From contig JAIRWE010000162.1 of NCBI GenBank assembly GCA_031253365.1, positions 1 through 16,155 of the forward strand: 16,155 nt of DNA, read 5' to 3'. Positions 8,545 to 15,347 of this stretch are shown piece by piece. The notes under the pieces are model-generated. The model was not told the origin of the DNA, searched no databases, and saw only the letters and a program-made list of their open reading frames with translations. The number at the start of each line of letters is the position of its first letter. Positions within the stretch are counted from its first letter, which is position 1. The DNA is from Oscillospiraceae bacterium. GTDB lineage: Bacteria > Bacillota > Clostridia > Oscillospirales > Ruminococcaceae. Position numbers and translations under genes: made by a program.

Positions 8545-11301
8545 TTACTCGCTTCTCAGAGCCTCGACCGCGTCTTTCTTGGAAGCCATTCTCGCGGGCA
8601 GGTACCCGCCGAGAACCGTAAGCGCGGTGCTTAACACAAGCAGCCCGATTACGTGGAGAATGTTGAGCTGCGCCACGTTCGGCAGGTTGGTCATGTTTTC
8701 GATAATTGTGTTAATCGGGAATGTCAGCGCGTAGGCGATAAGGATTCCCAGTAACCCCGAACACGCGCCTATTATGAAGGTTTCGGCGTTGAACACCCGC
8801 GTTATGTCCTTTTTGCGCGCGCCCAAAGCCCGCAATATGCCTATTTCCTTGGTGCGTTCCAGCACTGAAACGTAGGTGATTATCGAAATCATTATCAGGC
8901 TCACCACAAGGGAAATTGCCGCGAACGCAATCAACACAACGGTAATCGCGCTGATTATCTCGGACATAAAGCCGAGGAGTTCCCCCGCCAGGTCGGTGTA
9001 CTCGATTCTGTCCTTGTCGTCGGCGCGGGTGTCGTTCCAATCGTCGAGGTATTCGAGAAGCGCGTCCTTGCTGTCGAAGTTGCTCGGGTAAAGCATCAAC
9101 CCGTAAGGAACCGCCTCGCTTCCGAGAACCCGAAGGAGCATCTTCTTTTGCGTTTCTTTTTGCTCGTCGGAAAGGATTGCCGTCGTCGGGAACACGCTGT
9201 CAAGCTGTTCCGTCTGCGCCTTGACTATGTCGGAGACCTGCGCGAGTTCAATCACCAATTCGCACAAATCGTCGCCGTAAGCCAAACCGTTGGAGAGAAG
9301 CCCTATGGACGAATCCCCCGAAAGCCGCACTATCCCCGTTACTTTCAGCGCGACGCTGTCCTCGCTGTCCCACATCGCCTCATAGTTACTGCCGGGGATA
9401 AAATATCTCGCGTCGCCGCCGAACACGGCGGAACCGCCGCCCTGCTCCGATATATCGATATCGTCGGGAATTTCGGGGTAGGTGGCTATCAGGTTCATTT
9501 CCGGGTCAAGAACCGCGATAACCCCCCCGCTTTGCGTAAGGAAGGCGGCAGGGCTGCCGTCGCCGCCGATAATCACCGTGGCTTCGTCGGTTTGCGATAT
9601 AACCGCCGAAAGGTATTCCTCGGGGATTTGCGCCGCGGCTTCGGCGGGCAGAGAATCGCCAAGCGAGGCGAGCGCGTCCGCCACCGTCGTGCCGCTCGGA
9701 ATATCCTTTATATCTATGTCAAGCTGATAACCGCCCGTATCCGTCCCGCCGGGGAGCATATCGGCGGGAATGTCCGAAATCTCTTTTATTTCGGTGTAAT
9801 AGTCGTTGTTTGTGATTAACTTCAATTCGGTGTTCAAAATCTCGTCGAAGGGAATGGTTTCGCGGTCGACGTCAAATCCGAGGGCGGACAGCGTCGAAAC
9901 TGAAATCCTGCCGCTGTTCCCGATAATCATTACAAGGTCGGTGGGTTCGGTCGGGTACTCCCCCGCCAAAAGCTCGTAGTTGCGTTCAAGGTAATTTTTC
10001 CCGTCGCCGACGGTTCTGGGATAAGACGTCAGCCCCATGTTCGCCATCGCCGACATCGACGTCGCCTCGTCCGTACTCACGCTGCTGCTGTACATGGAAA
10101 CCAGCGTCGGAAAGGTTATCGGCGCGGCGTCGCCGTCGTCCTTTCGCAGAACGTTCATTCCCACCAGCCGCATATACCCTATGGAGGAACAAACCGACGG
10201 GTTGAGCGCTTCTATATAATTCATGTACTCGTCGGTGAAGTTGTTCTCGTGGGTGATAATGTACTTGCTCGGGTCGTAAACGCGCACTTCCGTCGGCGGC
10301 GGCGAATTGTCGCGGGTGCCGCCCTGATTTATCCTTTCGTTGCGCTGCGTCTGCATAGCCTCCCTGTCAACCTCGGTGGTGGAATTCATAATGATAATCG
10401 GAAATTCCGAAAGCGCGTCCTCCTGGAAGTCGTCAATCTGCATCTGGAAACCGTTCGACAGGATCATAATAACCGCTATGCCGATAATCCCTATGCTCGA
10501 CGCGAACGCCGTTAAAAACGTCCTGCCCTTCTTGGTCATTATGTTATTCCCCGAAAGGTTCAGCGCCGTAACGAATTTCATCGCGGTTTTCTTCAAATTG
10601 AACATATCGGGCTTATCCCGTTCGGTATGCGGATTGGAGTCGGAAGAGATTTTTCCGTCCTCGAAACGTATTACCCTGTCGGCGTAAGCGTCCGCGATTT
10701 CGGCGTTGTGCGTCACCATGATGACCAACCGCTCCTTTGAAAGCTCGCGGATTAAATCCATAATCTGGTGGCTCGTCGCGCTGTCCAAAGCGCCCGTCGG
10801 TTCGTCGCACAATAAAATTTCCGGGTCGTTCGCCAAAGCCCTCGCGATTGCGACGCGCTGCATCTGCCCCCCGGAAAGCTGATTGGGCTTTTTGTGCAGA
10901 TGTTCCTTCAAGCCTACCTGCTCCAAAACTTCAAGGGCGCGGCGGCGCTTCTCCGGACCCGAAACGCCGGAAAGCGTCATGCCCATTTCCACGTTCGCCA
11001 CTATGCTCAAATGGGTTATAAGGTTATAGCTTTGAAAAACAAAACCGATTGAGTTATTGCGGTAGGCGTCCCAGTCCCTGTCCTTGAACCCGGCGGTGTT
11101 TTTGCCCTTTATGCTCATCTCGCCTTCGTCGTAACGGTCAAGCCCGCCTATTATGTTAAGGCAGGTGGTTTTCCCCGAGCCGGACACGCCGAGAATGGCG
11201 ACAAACTCCCTTTCCCGAAACGCCACGCTTATACCGTTAAGCGCGCGGGTTTCGATTTCGCCGACCGTGTAGGTTTTCTTAATGTTCCTTAACTCTAACA
11301 T
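8545..11301 (-). CDS. MacB/FtsX-type ABC transporter, fused ATPase and permease
   Basis: This 918-residue protein has an N-terminal ATPase (1-225): Walker A GVSGSGKT (38-45), Q90, signature LSGGQ (142-146), Walker B LLCDEP (D166/E167) and H198. One membrane segment follows (about 262-284), then roughly 490 residues outside the membrane, then three membrane segments in the last ~140 residues with the typical FtsX stretch ERTKEIGILRALGA. MacB-family proteins work by mechanotransmission to drive export of peptides or drugs, or to signal across the membrane, usually as dimers. The fused form with a large extracellular region is common in Firmicutes. The substrate cannot be told. The start is the ATG at 11299-11301, with GAGGAG 8 bases before it; the in-frame ATG at 11319 would put that ribosome site inside the gene. 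It follows the lipoprotein gene by 45 bases in a MarR-headed operon, suggesting inducible efflux or envelope-stress defence. Confidence 0.92.
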   Translation of the reverse strand: MLELRNIKKTYTVGEIETRALNGISVAFREREFVAILGVSGSGKTTCLNIIGGLDRYDEGEMSIKGKNTAGFKDRDWDAYRNNSIGFVFQSYNLITHLSIVANVEMGMTLSGVSGPEKRRRALEVLEQVGLKEHLHKKPNQLSGGQMQRVAIARALANDPEILLCDEPTGALDSATSHQIMDLIRELSKERLVIMVTHNAEIADAYADRVIRFEDGKISSDSNPHTERDKPDMFNLKKTAMKFVTALNLSGNNIMTKKGRTFLTAFASSIGIIGIAVIMILSNGFQMQIDDFQEDALSEFPIIIMNSTTEVDREAMQTQRNERINQGGTRDNSPPPTEVRVYDPSKYIITHENNFTDEYMNYIEALNPSVCSSIGYMRLVGMNVLRKDDGDAAPITFPTLVSMYSSSVSTDEATSMSAMANMGLTSYPRTVGDGKNYLERNYELLAGEYPTEPTDLVMIIGNSGRISVSTLSALGFDVDRETIPFDEILNTELKLITNNDYYTEIKEISDIPADMLPGGTDTGGYQLDIDIKDIPSGTTVADALASLGDSLPAEAAAQIPEEYLSAVISQTDEATVIIGGDGSPAAFLTQSGGVIAVLDPEMNLIATYPEIPDDIDISEQGGGSAVFGGDARYFIPGSNYEAMWDSEDSVALKVTGIVRLSGDSSIGLLSNGLAYGDDLCELVIELAQVSDIVKAQTEQLDSVFPTTAILSDEQKETQKKMLLRVLGSEAVPYGLMLYPSNFDSKDALLEYLDDWNDTRADDKDRIEYTDLAGELLGFMSEIISAITVVLIAFAAISLVVSLIMISIITYVSVLERTKEIGILRALGARKKDITRVFNAETFIIGACSGLLGILIAYALTFPINTIIENMTNLPNVAQLNILHVIGLLVLSTALTVLGGYLPARMASKKDAVEALRSE

Positions 11302-11346
11302 CGCTGTTCTCCTCATCATAATATGGTTGGTTTTCTTCCCGCTTTG

Positions 11347-12027
11347 TTACAGATTCAGCCACAAAGCGGGGCGCACGCCGAGAGGGCTGAGAAAGCTGTC
11401 GCCGTAAACGTCAATGTAACCGTTGGTGCTGACGCGGGCGGCGTTGTGGCCGTAGCGGCCGGGCGAACGAAGCCACCACCACGACGCCGAGCCTTCATAA
11501 TAGGCTTTCCTGTCGTCGTTGTATTGGTCGTCTATCCAAACGGCATATTCCTCGTCCCACCAGCCGTAACTGCCGTCATTCTCGGGTTGTTCTTGCAGTT
11601 GCCCGCTGTCGCCGAAGTATCTCACCACTTCCTCAAGACTCAGCAGGAAGACGTAATCGTCGGTGTCCTCCCCGCCTAACGCGCCGTTCCATTGGTTGTC
11701 CTCGTTGACGATTACGGTCTTTGCTATCCGCGCCCTGTCTTTTTTGCCGAACGAATTATAAAACCCGCCGTTCAGTTCGGCGCGTAAATCGCAGGTTTCC
11801 CACGTTATATCTCCCCATTCCCCGTGATACGCCCTGCTCTCCGTTATTTCTTCGGTGACGATTAAGGCTTTGCCGTCCCTTTTTTCAAGCACGCGCCAGT
11901 CATATCCGCCGAATTGTATCACATCGCCGACCTCCGCCGTCAACGCGGGCGCGTTCGCGCCGCCGCCGCAGGCGGCGAGGGAAAGCGCGACGGACAGGGC
12001 AAGGATTGTCGCCGCCGGTTTTTTCAT
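11347..12027 (-). CDS. Lipoprotein with DUF6273-like C-terminal domain
   Basis: This 226-residue protein begins with a lipoprotein signal: charged MKK, a hydrophobic stretch, and lipobox LAAC with C20 as the lipidated residue, so it is anchored outside the membrane. The mature part opens with VGDVIQFGGYDWRVLE and closes with WWWLRSPG, a VSTNGYIDVYG strand and GVRPALWLNL. I recognise this pattern as DUF6273, from memory. It may adopt a C-type-lectin-like fold, but no catalytic or ligand residues can be named. The start codon overlaps the MarR stop as ATGA and is preceded by AAGGAG. The same operon leads to a MacB-like transporter, so it may be a binding or accessory protein for that pump. It ends 45 bases before the transporter start. 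Lipoprotein status is strong, domain name moderate, function unknown. Confidence 0.82.
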   Translation of the reverse strand: MKKPAATILALSVALSLAACGGGANAPALTAEVGDVIQFGGYDWRVLEKRDGKALIVTEEITESRAYHGEWGDITWETCDLRAELNGGFYNSFGKKDRARIAKTVIVNEDNQWNGALGGEDTDDYVFLLSLEEVVRYFGDSGQLQEQPENDGSYGWWDEEYAVWIDDQYNDDRKAYYEGSASWWWLRSPGRYGHNAARVSTNGYIDVYGDSFLSPLGVRPALWLNL

Positions 12028-12476
12028 ACCCGTTCTCCTTTATTATTGTTTATTTTGTTTAACAGCTTAACCGTTTCGCTGTATCCCCCGATAATGGCTT
12101 CAAGCTGTTCGGGGGAGGCTTCCGCCTTTCTGAAAAGCTCCTCCATCCCCCTGCAAATATTCGCCGCCTTCTTCTCGCCGAGCGGCGTCGGCTCAATAAT
12201 AACCACGCGTTCGTCCTCGCTGCTCCTTCTGCGGTTCACCAGCCCCATTTTTTCCAGCTTTTTGCAAATCGCCGAAAAGTTCCCCTGATTGGCGGAAAAA
12301 TGTTCCGCCAGCTCCCCCACCGTGCGAAAATTCCCCGAGCTTATTCCCATGATAATCCCCGCTTGGCGCATGGACAGCCCTTCGGCTTCCAAAACGGGCG
12401 CGACGGCTTTGTCAATTTCTTTTTTAATCGCGCGGACAAACTCCCACGCGTTGGTCTTAAAATGAGTGTAATCCAT
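12024..12476 (-). CDS. MarR family transcriptional regulator
   Basis: This 150-residue winged-helix regulator has N- and C-terminal dimerisation helices and a DNA-binding centre at about 30-105. The recognition part is RTVGELAEHFSANQGNFSAICKKLEKMGLVNRRRSSEDERVV, read here as several pieces; the wing carries SSEDER, the usual Asp/Arg-containing MarR wing. MarR proteins are mostly repressors released by small ligands such as phenolics, antibiotics or peptides. It heads the operon with the lipoprotein and MacB-like pump, overlapping the lipoprotein start by 4 bases. A consensus promoter and a perfect palindrome over the -10 lie directly upstream, so it very likely represses its own operon. GAGGAA precedes the ATG. 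The ligand is unknown. Confidence 0.92.
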   Translation of the reverse strand: MDYTHFKTNAWEFVRAIKKEIDKAVAPVLEAEGLSMRQAGIIMGISSGNFRTVGELAEHFSANQGNFSAICKKLEKMGLVNRRRSSEDERVVIIEPTPLGEKKAANICRGMEELFRKAEASPEQLEAIIGGYSETVKLLNKINNNKGERV

Positions 12477-12493
12477 AGTTATTCCTCATTCAA

Positions 12494-12516
12494 ATAATAT
12501 TTGTTTTAAATATTAT
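12494..12516. promoter_or_regulatory. Probable MarR operator
   Basis: ATAATATTT (12494-12502) and AAATATTAT (12508-12516) form a perfect 9-bp inverted repeat with a 5-bp spacer. It covers most of the -10 (12512-12517) and the start region of the MarR operon promoter. MarR dimers bind palindromes of this size, and the position would block RNA polymerase. Binding is inferred from place and symmetry; AT-richness makes chance symmetry more likely than in mixed sequence. Confidence 0.6.
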
Positions 12517-12540
12517 ACTATTTTAATATTATTTTGTCAA
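12512..12540 (-). promoter_or_regulatory. Consensus sigma-A promoter of the MarR-lipoprotein-ABC operon
   Basis: Read on the minus strand: TTGACA (12535-12540), 17-base spacer, TATAAT (12512-12517). Both hexamers match consensus fully. Such a strong promoter would need repression, which fits the palindrome lying over its -10. Confidence 0.85.
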
Positions 12541-12575
12541 TATATAAAATATATGAAATTATTAAAAATAAACAC

Positions 12576-12604
12576 TTGATTTTATCGCCGCGATATAGTA
12601 TAAT
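12576..12604 (+). promoter_or_regulatory. Sigma-A promoter of cheV
   Basis: TTGATT (12576-12581), 17-base spacer, TATAAT (12599-12604). Transcription would begin near 12611, with AAAGGA (12627-12632) as the ribosome site before the ATG at 12638. It is divergent from the MarR promoter, with about 35 bases between the two -35 elements. Confidence 0.75.
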
Positions 12605-12637
12605 TATCCGAGGAGTGTACTACAAGAAAGGACGGTA

Positions 12638-13564
12638 ATGATAATGGACAACGATAACATGGAGATGGAAGAAGTTGAATCGGGTTCGACAAACGAGCTT
12701 GAATTGCTTGAGTTTCTGGTGGGAACGGAATATTTCGGAATAAATATCGCGAAGGTGAGCGAAATCATTATCCATTGCGACGTTACTCACGTTCCCAGTT
12801 CCCCCGACGCGGTGGAAGGCGTGTTCATGCACAGGGACAGGCTTGTGACCGTCGTGGATTTGCATAAAGTCCTGAACCTGACCAAGCCGAATGAAGAACG
12901 GAGCCTGTTGGTTGTCTGTGATTTTGACCAGTTAAGCATCGCTTTTGACGTAACCAACGTAAACGGCATTCAGCGGCTCAAATGGTCGGAAGTCGAAAAG
13001 CCGCCCGCAATCAGCGGAAAAGCCGAAGACAGCCTCGCCACGGGCGTAGCGAAAATCGACGATAAAATCATCATGGTTTTGGACTTTGAGAAAATCGTCT
13101 GCGACATGAACTCGGGGCAGGAATTTGAAATCGGAAAATTAGAGGAAATAGAGGCGCCGCACAATTTCGATTACAACAGAAGGATAATCGTGGTCGAGGA
13201 CTCCATATTCCTCAATAAGGTTATGGCGGACGCGCTCGCCAAGACGGGTTTCACGAACGTCGTGCAGTTTTACAACGGGAAAGAGGCGTGGACGTACATC
13301 AGCTCCCAAAAAGGTTCGGAAGACCTGCGCTACAACGTCGCCGCCGTCATCAGCGATATAGAAATGCCGCAAATGGACGGTCACACGCTGGTTCGCATGA
13401 TAAGGGCGGACAAGGCGCTTAAATCCACCCCCATCGTGCTGTTTTCCTCGCTTATCCACGACAACCTGCGGCAAAAGGGCGAAACTGTAGGCGCCAACGC
13501 GCAGTTTTCGCGCTCCCAGTTAAGCGAGTGCATTAAAACCGTCATCGACTTAATGAACAATTAA
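12638..13564 (+). CDS. cheV: CheV-type chemotaxis adaptor (CheW domain + receiver domain)
   Basis: This 308-residue cytosolic protein couples chemoreceptors to the CheA kinase. Residues 20-157 are a CheW domain (LELLEFLVGTEYFGINIAKV, VPSSPDAVEGVF, RLVTVVDLHKVL). Residues 180-306 are a receiver domain with acidic pair E187/D188, phosphoacceptor D240 in SDIEMPQMDG, and S270. The usual switch lysine (K in KP) is Arg292 in FSRSQ. In CheV proteins, receiver phosphorylation by CheA is thought to mediate adaptation. The order and length match CheV. The start is the ATG at 12638 with AAAGGA 5 bases upstream; a second ATG at 12644 is possible. It is a single-gene unit with its own promoter and a downstream hairpin; no other che or flagellar genes are in view. 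Confidence 0.92.
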   Translation: MIMDNDNMEMEEVESGSTNELELLEFLVGTEYFGINIAKVSEIIIHCDVTHVPSSPDAVEGVFMHRDRLVTVVDLHKVLNLTKPNEERSLLVVCDFDQLSIAFDVTNVNGIQRLKWSEVEKPPAISGKAEDSLATGVAKIDDKIIMVLDFEKIVCDMNSGQEFEIGKLEEIEAPHNFDYNRRIIVVEDSIFLNKVMADALAKTGFTNVVQFYNGKEAWTYISSQKGSEDLRYNVAAVISDIEMPQMDGHTLVRMIRADKALKSTPIVLFSSLIHDNLRQKGETVGANAQFSRSQLSECIKTVIDLMNN

Positions 13565-13583
13565 CGCCCCCCGAAATCGCGTT

Positions 13584-13620
13584 AAACATGAGGCAAGTTA
13601 AACAAACTTGCCTCATGTTT
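13584..13620 (+). terminator. Long hairpin, probable cheV terminator
   Basis: A perfect 16-bp stem pairs 13584-13599 (AAACATGAGGCAAGTT) with 13605-13620 around a 5-base loop, 20 bases after the cheV stop. The right arm ends TTT and is followed by GTTTAAC, so the T tail is short and interrupted. GTTAAAC/GTTTAAC flanks add more symmetry. It is likely a terminator, but the unusually long perfect stem could have another role. Confidence 0.65.
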
Positions 13621-13629
13621 GTTTAACAC

Positions 13630-13650
13630 TTTTGTGAAAATGTCACAAAA
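13630..13650. repeat. 21-bp palindromic motif, copy 1
   Basis: The left half TTTTGTGAAAA and right half CACAAAA surround a short centre; CTTTTGTGA (13629-13637) and TCACAAAAG (13643-13651) are a perfect inverted repeat. It matches copy 2 at 19 of 21 positions. It could be an operator or an RNA hairpin. Confidence 0.65.
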
Positions 13651-13730
13651 GCCTAAAACAGGCGCTTTTCGTGTAAATTAAACAAAAATAATCGGCGAAA
13701 CATTCGGCAATCCTTCCGAAAACCTAATTG

Positions 13731-13770
13731 TTACAAATATTACGAAACGGTTACAAAACGATTACAAGCG
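13731..13770 (+). repeat. Four TTAC direct repeats, helically phased
   Basis: TTAC(A/G)A units begin at 13731, 13740, 13751 and 13762, so the steps are 9, 11 and 11 bases. The last three share the pattern TTACnAAnCG with variation. The run sits directly before palindrome copy 2 and upstream of the 3D gene promoter. Confidence 0.55.
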
Positions 13771-13772
13771 TT

Positions 13773-13793
13773 TTTTGTGAAAAAGGCACAAAA
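13773..13793. repeat. 21-bp palindromic motif, copy 2
   Basis: CGTTTTTTGTG (13769-13779) and CACAAAAAACG (13787-13797) form a perfect 11-bp inverted repeat with a 7-base centre. The inner 21 bases match copy 1 with two differences. It ends about 15 bases before the -35 of the 3D gene promoter, a good position for a regulator. Confidence 0.65.
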
Positions 13794-13811
13794 AACGTTC
13801 CCGTTTTCCGT

Positions 13812-13841
13812 TTGACACGGCGCGGGCTTTCCGTATATAAT
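13812..13841 (+). promoter_or_regulatory. Sigma-A promoter of the 3D-domain gene
   Basis: TTGACA (13812-13817), 18-base spacer, TATAAT (13836-13841). Both hexamers are consensus. Transcription would start near 13848, giving a leader of about 44 bases. Confidence 0.8.
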
Positions 13842-13891
13842 AACGTCAGTCGGAATTGGTGACGGGGTTTATGTGAGAGGTTGGTATTGTT

Positions 13892-15148
13892 TTGAGAATA
13901 TCGGAAGTTGAAATTATTCGCATGAGGCGGGCGCGCGAAAGGGCGAGGCGGAGGAGGATGTGGCACAGACCCGCCTTAGTCAGCGCCGGCGTCTTTTCCT
14001 TGGGCGTTTCGGTCATTTTGCTTACGACGGGCGTTCTTTATTTCAAGAGCGACGTAATAATAACGGACGGCGAGGAAGTTAAGCTGGCTTTCACGTCGAG
14101 GAGCGACCCGAACGGCATATTGAGCGATTACGGGTACGCCGTAGGCGAGTTTGACAGGGTGATGTTCAGCGGGATTTCCGGAGGGAAAGGCAGCATAGAC
14201 ATCATAAGGGGCTTCGGCGTCGAGGTCGAGGCGGACGGCGAAGCGTTCATGGCGGGCGCCGTGGAGGGCGAATCCCCCGAGATGATTCTGTCTGCCGCCG
14301 GGTTGCGGGTCGGCGAGCTTGACGTCGTCGAAATCGGCGAAGACGGGAAAATCATTCTTTTGCGCGGCTTCGGCGTGAATATCACGGCGGACGGCAAAAC
14401 GCTCACGGTCGGGGCGGCGGGCGACACGGCGGGCAGCCTGCTCAAGAGAGCGGGAATAAGCCTCGGGGCGAACGACATTATAAACATCGCGGTTGACAAA
14501 GAAATAACCAGAGGCGACGAAATAATAATAAAGCGCGTCGCTTTCCGCGAAAGAACGGATACGGAGCTTATCCCTTACGACACGGCGGCGCGGTATTCCA
14601 ATCTCGTCGCCATGGGGAATGTTGAGGTTACGCAGGGCGTATACGGCGAAATCGCCGTCGTTTACAAAGAAAAGCTGATTGACGGCGTCGTGGTCGATTC
14701 CGAGGTTCTCTCGCGGGAAACCGTGAAGGAGCCCGAAACCGAAGTCGTTTCTTACGGGAACGCGCTCAGAACCCCGTACAGCAAGCGCGATTTCGCGGAA
14801 ATTAACCTTGGCGGCAACGGTTTGCCCGTCGATTATCTTTACGTCATCTCGGGGAAATCCTGCGCCTACACCTCCAATTACGGCGGAACGGCAAGCGGAA
14901 GGAAACTTCAAGTCGGAACGGTCGCGGTCGACCCGAACGTAATCCCCTACGGCTCGTTGCTTTACATCGTCACGAAAGACGGGCGAAGCGTTTACGGGGC
15001 GGCGGTCGCCGCCGACACGGGCGATTTTGCGGAGTCCGGCGTTCTCGTCGATTTGTTCATGGGCACCACGTGGGAGCATTACGACGACGCCTGTAACTGG
15101 GGGGCGCGGGAAGTGGACGTTTATGTAATCAACCAAGGGGTTTATTGA
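13892..15148 (+). CDS. Membrane-anchored DUF348/G5/3D-domain protein (YabE/RpfB-like)
   Basis: This 418-residue protein has a very basic N-terminal tail (11-26), one membrane segment (about 28-50), then an extracellular part. Two or three DUF348-like repeats (about 54-205, recurring IIRGFGVEVEADG and LLRGFGVNITADG) are followed by a G5 domain (about 215-288) and a C-terminal 3D domain (about 324-415). The three conserved aspartates are D347 (AVDP), D375 (AADTG) and D387 (LVDLF). This architecture is that of YabE and Rpf-like proteins, where the 3D domain (double-psi barrel, like lytic transglycosylases) is thought to cleave peptidoglycan during growth or spore outgrowth. The start is TTG at 13892, with AGAGG 11 bases upstream; an in-frame stop at 13874 rules out longer forms. 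The next ATG (13922) would cut off much of the basic tail. A consensus promoter lies just upstream and a terminator downstream. Confidence 0.9.
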   Translation: MRISEVEIIRMRRARERARRRRMWHRPALVSAGVFSLGVSVILLTTGVLYFKSDVIITDGEEVKLAFTSRSDPNGILSDYGYAVGEFDRVMFSGISGGKGSIDIIRGFGVEVEADGEAFMAGAVEGESPEMILSAAGLRVGELDVVEIGEDGKIILLRGFGVNITADGKTLTVGAAGDTAGSLLKRAGISLGANDIINIAVDKEITRGDEIIIKRVAFRERTDTELIPYDTAARYSNLVAMGNVEVTQGVYGEIAVVYKEKLIDGVVVDSEVLSRETVKEPETEVVSYGNALRTPYSKRDFAEINLGGNGLPVDYLYVISGKSCAYTSNYGGTASGRKLQVGTVAVDPNVIPYGSLLYIVTKDGRSVYGAAVAADTGDFAESGVLVDLFMGTTWEHYDDACNWGAREVDVYVINQGVY

Positions 15149-15157
15149 TTTCTTAAT

Positions 15158-15317
15158 AGGGTACCTCTAAGAACCTCTTTCGAGTGAGTTTCGAGAGAAA
15201 ATTTTGTCGGGCATGGAAACCCGACGAAGCAAGGCTTTGTGCCTTGCGAGGAGGGTTGACGCAGTTCGGCAAAATTTTCGCCGAAAATCGCCGGAAGTAG
15301 GTTCTCAGAGGTACCCT
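15158..15317. repeat. 160-bp structured inverted-repeat element (MITE-like or 3'-UTR RNA)
   Basis: The outer arms 15158-15176 (AGGGTACCTCTAAGAACCT) and 15299-15317 are inverted repeats matching at 18 of 19 positions. Inside, GAAAATTTTG (15197-15206) faces CAAAATTTTC (15270-15279), with partly matching sequence between, so the arms together run about 50 bases each side. The centre holds two further hairpins: GTCGGG/CCCGAC (15206-15211 with 15220-15225) and GCAAGGC/GCCTTGC (15229-15235 with 15241-15247). It contains no gene. It begins 10 bases after the 3D gene stop and ends just before that gene's terminator. No clear target duplication is visible and no second copy lies in the window. Confidence 0.7.
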
Positions 15318-15321
15318 GTAG

Positions 15322-15347
15322 AAAGGCGGCGGTGAGCCGCCTTTTTT
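15322..15347 (+). terminator. Rho-independent terminator after the 3D-domain gene
   Basis: AAAGGCGGC (15322-15330) pairs with GCCGCCTTT (15336-15344) around a 5-base loop, and the T run continues to 15347. It lies after the 160-bp element and 24 bases before the next start codon. Confidence 0.9.

Larger units (their letters stand above)
13565..13891. other. Intergenic region with repeats, between cheV and the 3D-domain gene
   Basis: This non-coding stretch of 327 bases has no supportable gene. In order it holds the cheV hairpin (13584-13620), palindrome copy 1 (13630-13650), a short GCCT/AGGC hairpin, a run of four TTAC units (13731-13770), palindrome copy 2 (13773-13793), the promoter of the next gene (13812-13841) and a leader of about 44 bases. 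The leader is too short for a c-di-AMP riboswitch. Confidence 0.7.

Noticed and set aside
11302..11319. Longer start for the ABC transporter (ATG at 11319)
   Set aside because: The ribosome binding site GAGGAG would lie inside the coding sequence; the ATG at 11301 is at correct spacing and gives the usual MLELRNI start.
11347..11420. Possible diversity-generating retroelement target, because of the C-type-lectin-like end (GVRPALWLNL)
   Set aside because: No reverse transcriptase, no template repeat and no second copy of this region are in the window; the motif is ordinary for DUF6273.
13629..13651. CRP/FNR or Rex site (TTGTGA ... TCACAA)
   Set aside because: The gap between TGTGA and TCACA is 5 bases; CRP/FNR need 6 and the Rex consensus is one base longer. 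Kept instead as part of an unassigned repeated palindrome.
13842..13891. c-di-AMP (ydaO) riboswitch, often found before cell-wall hydrolase genes
   Set aside because: The predicted leader is only about 44 bases and lacks the conserved riboswitch core.
13976..15136. A 386-codon open frame on the minus strand opposite the 3D-domain gene
   Set aside because: Same reason: it is antisense to a gene with clear domains, promoter and terminator, and its translation has no recognisable motif.
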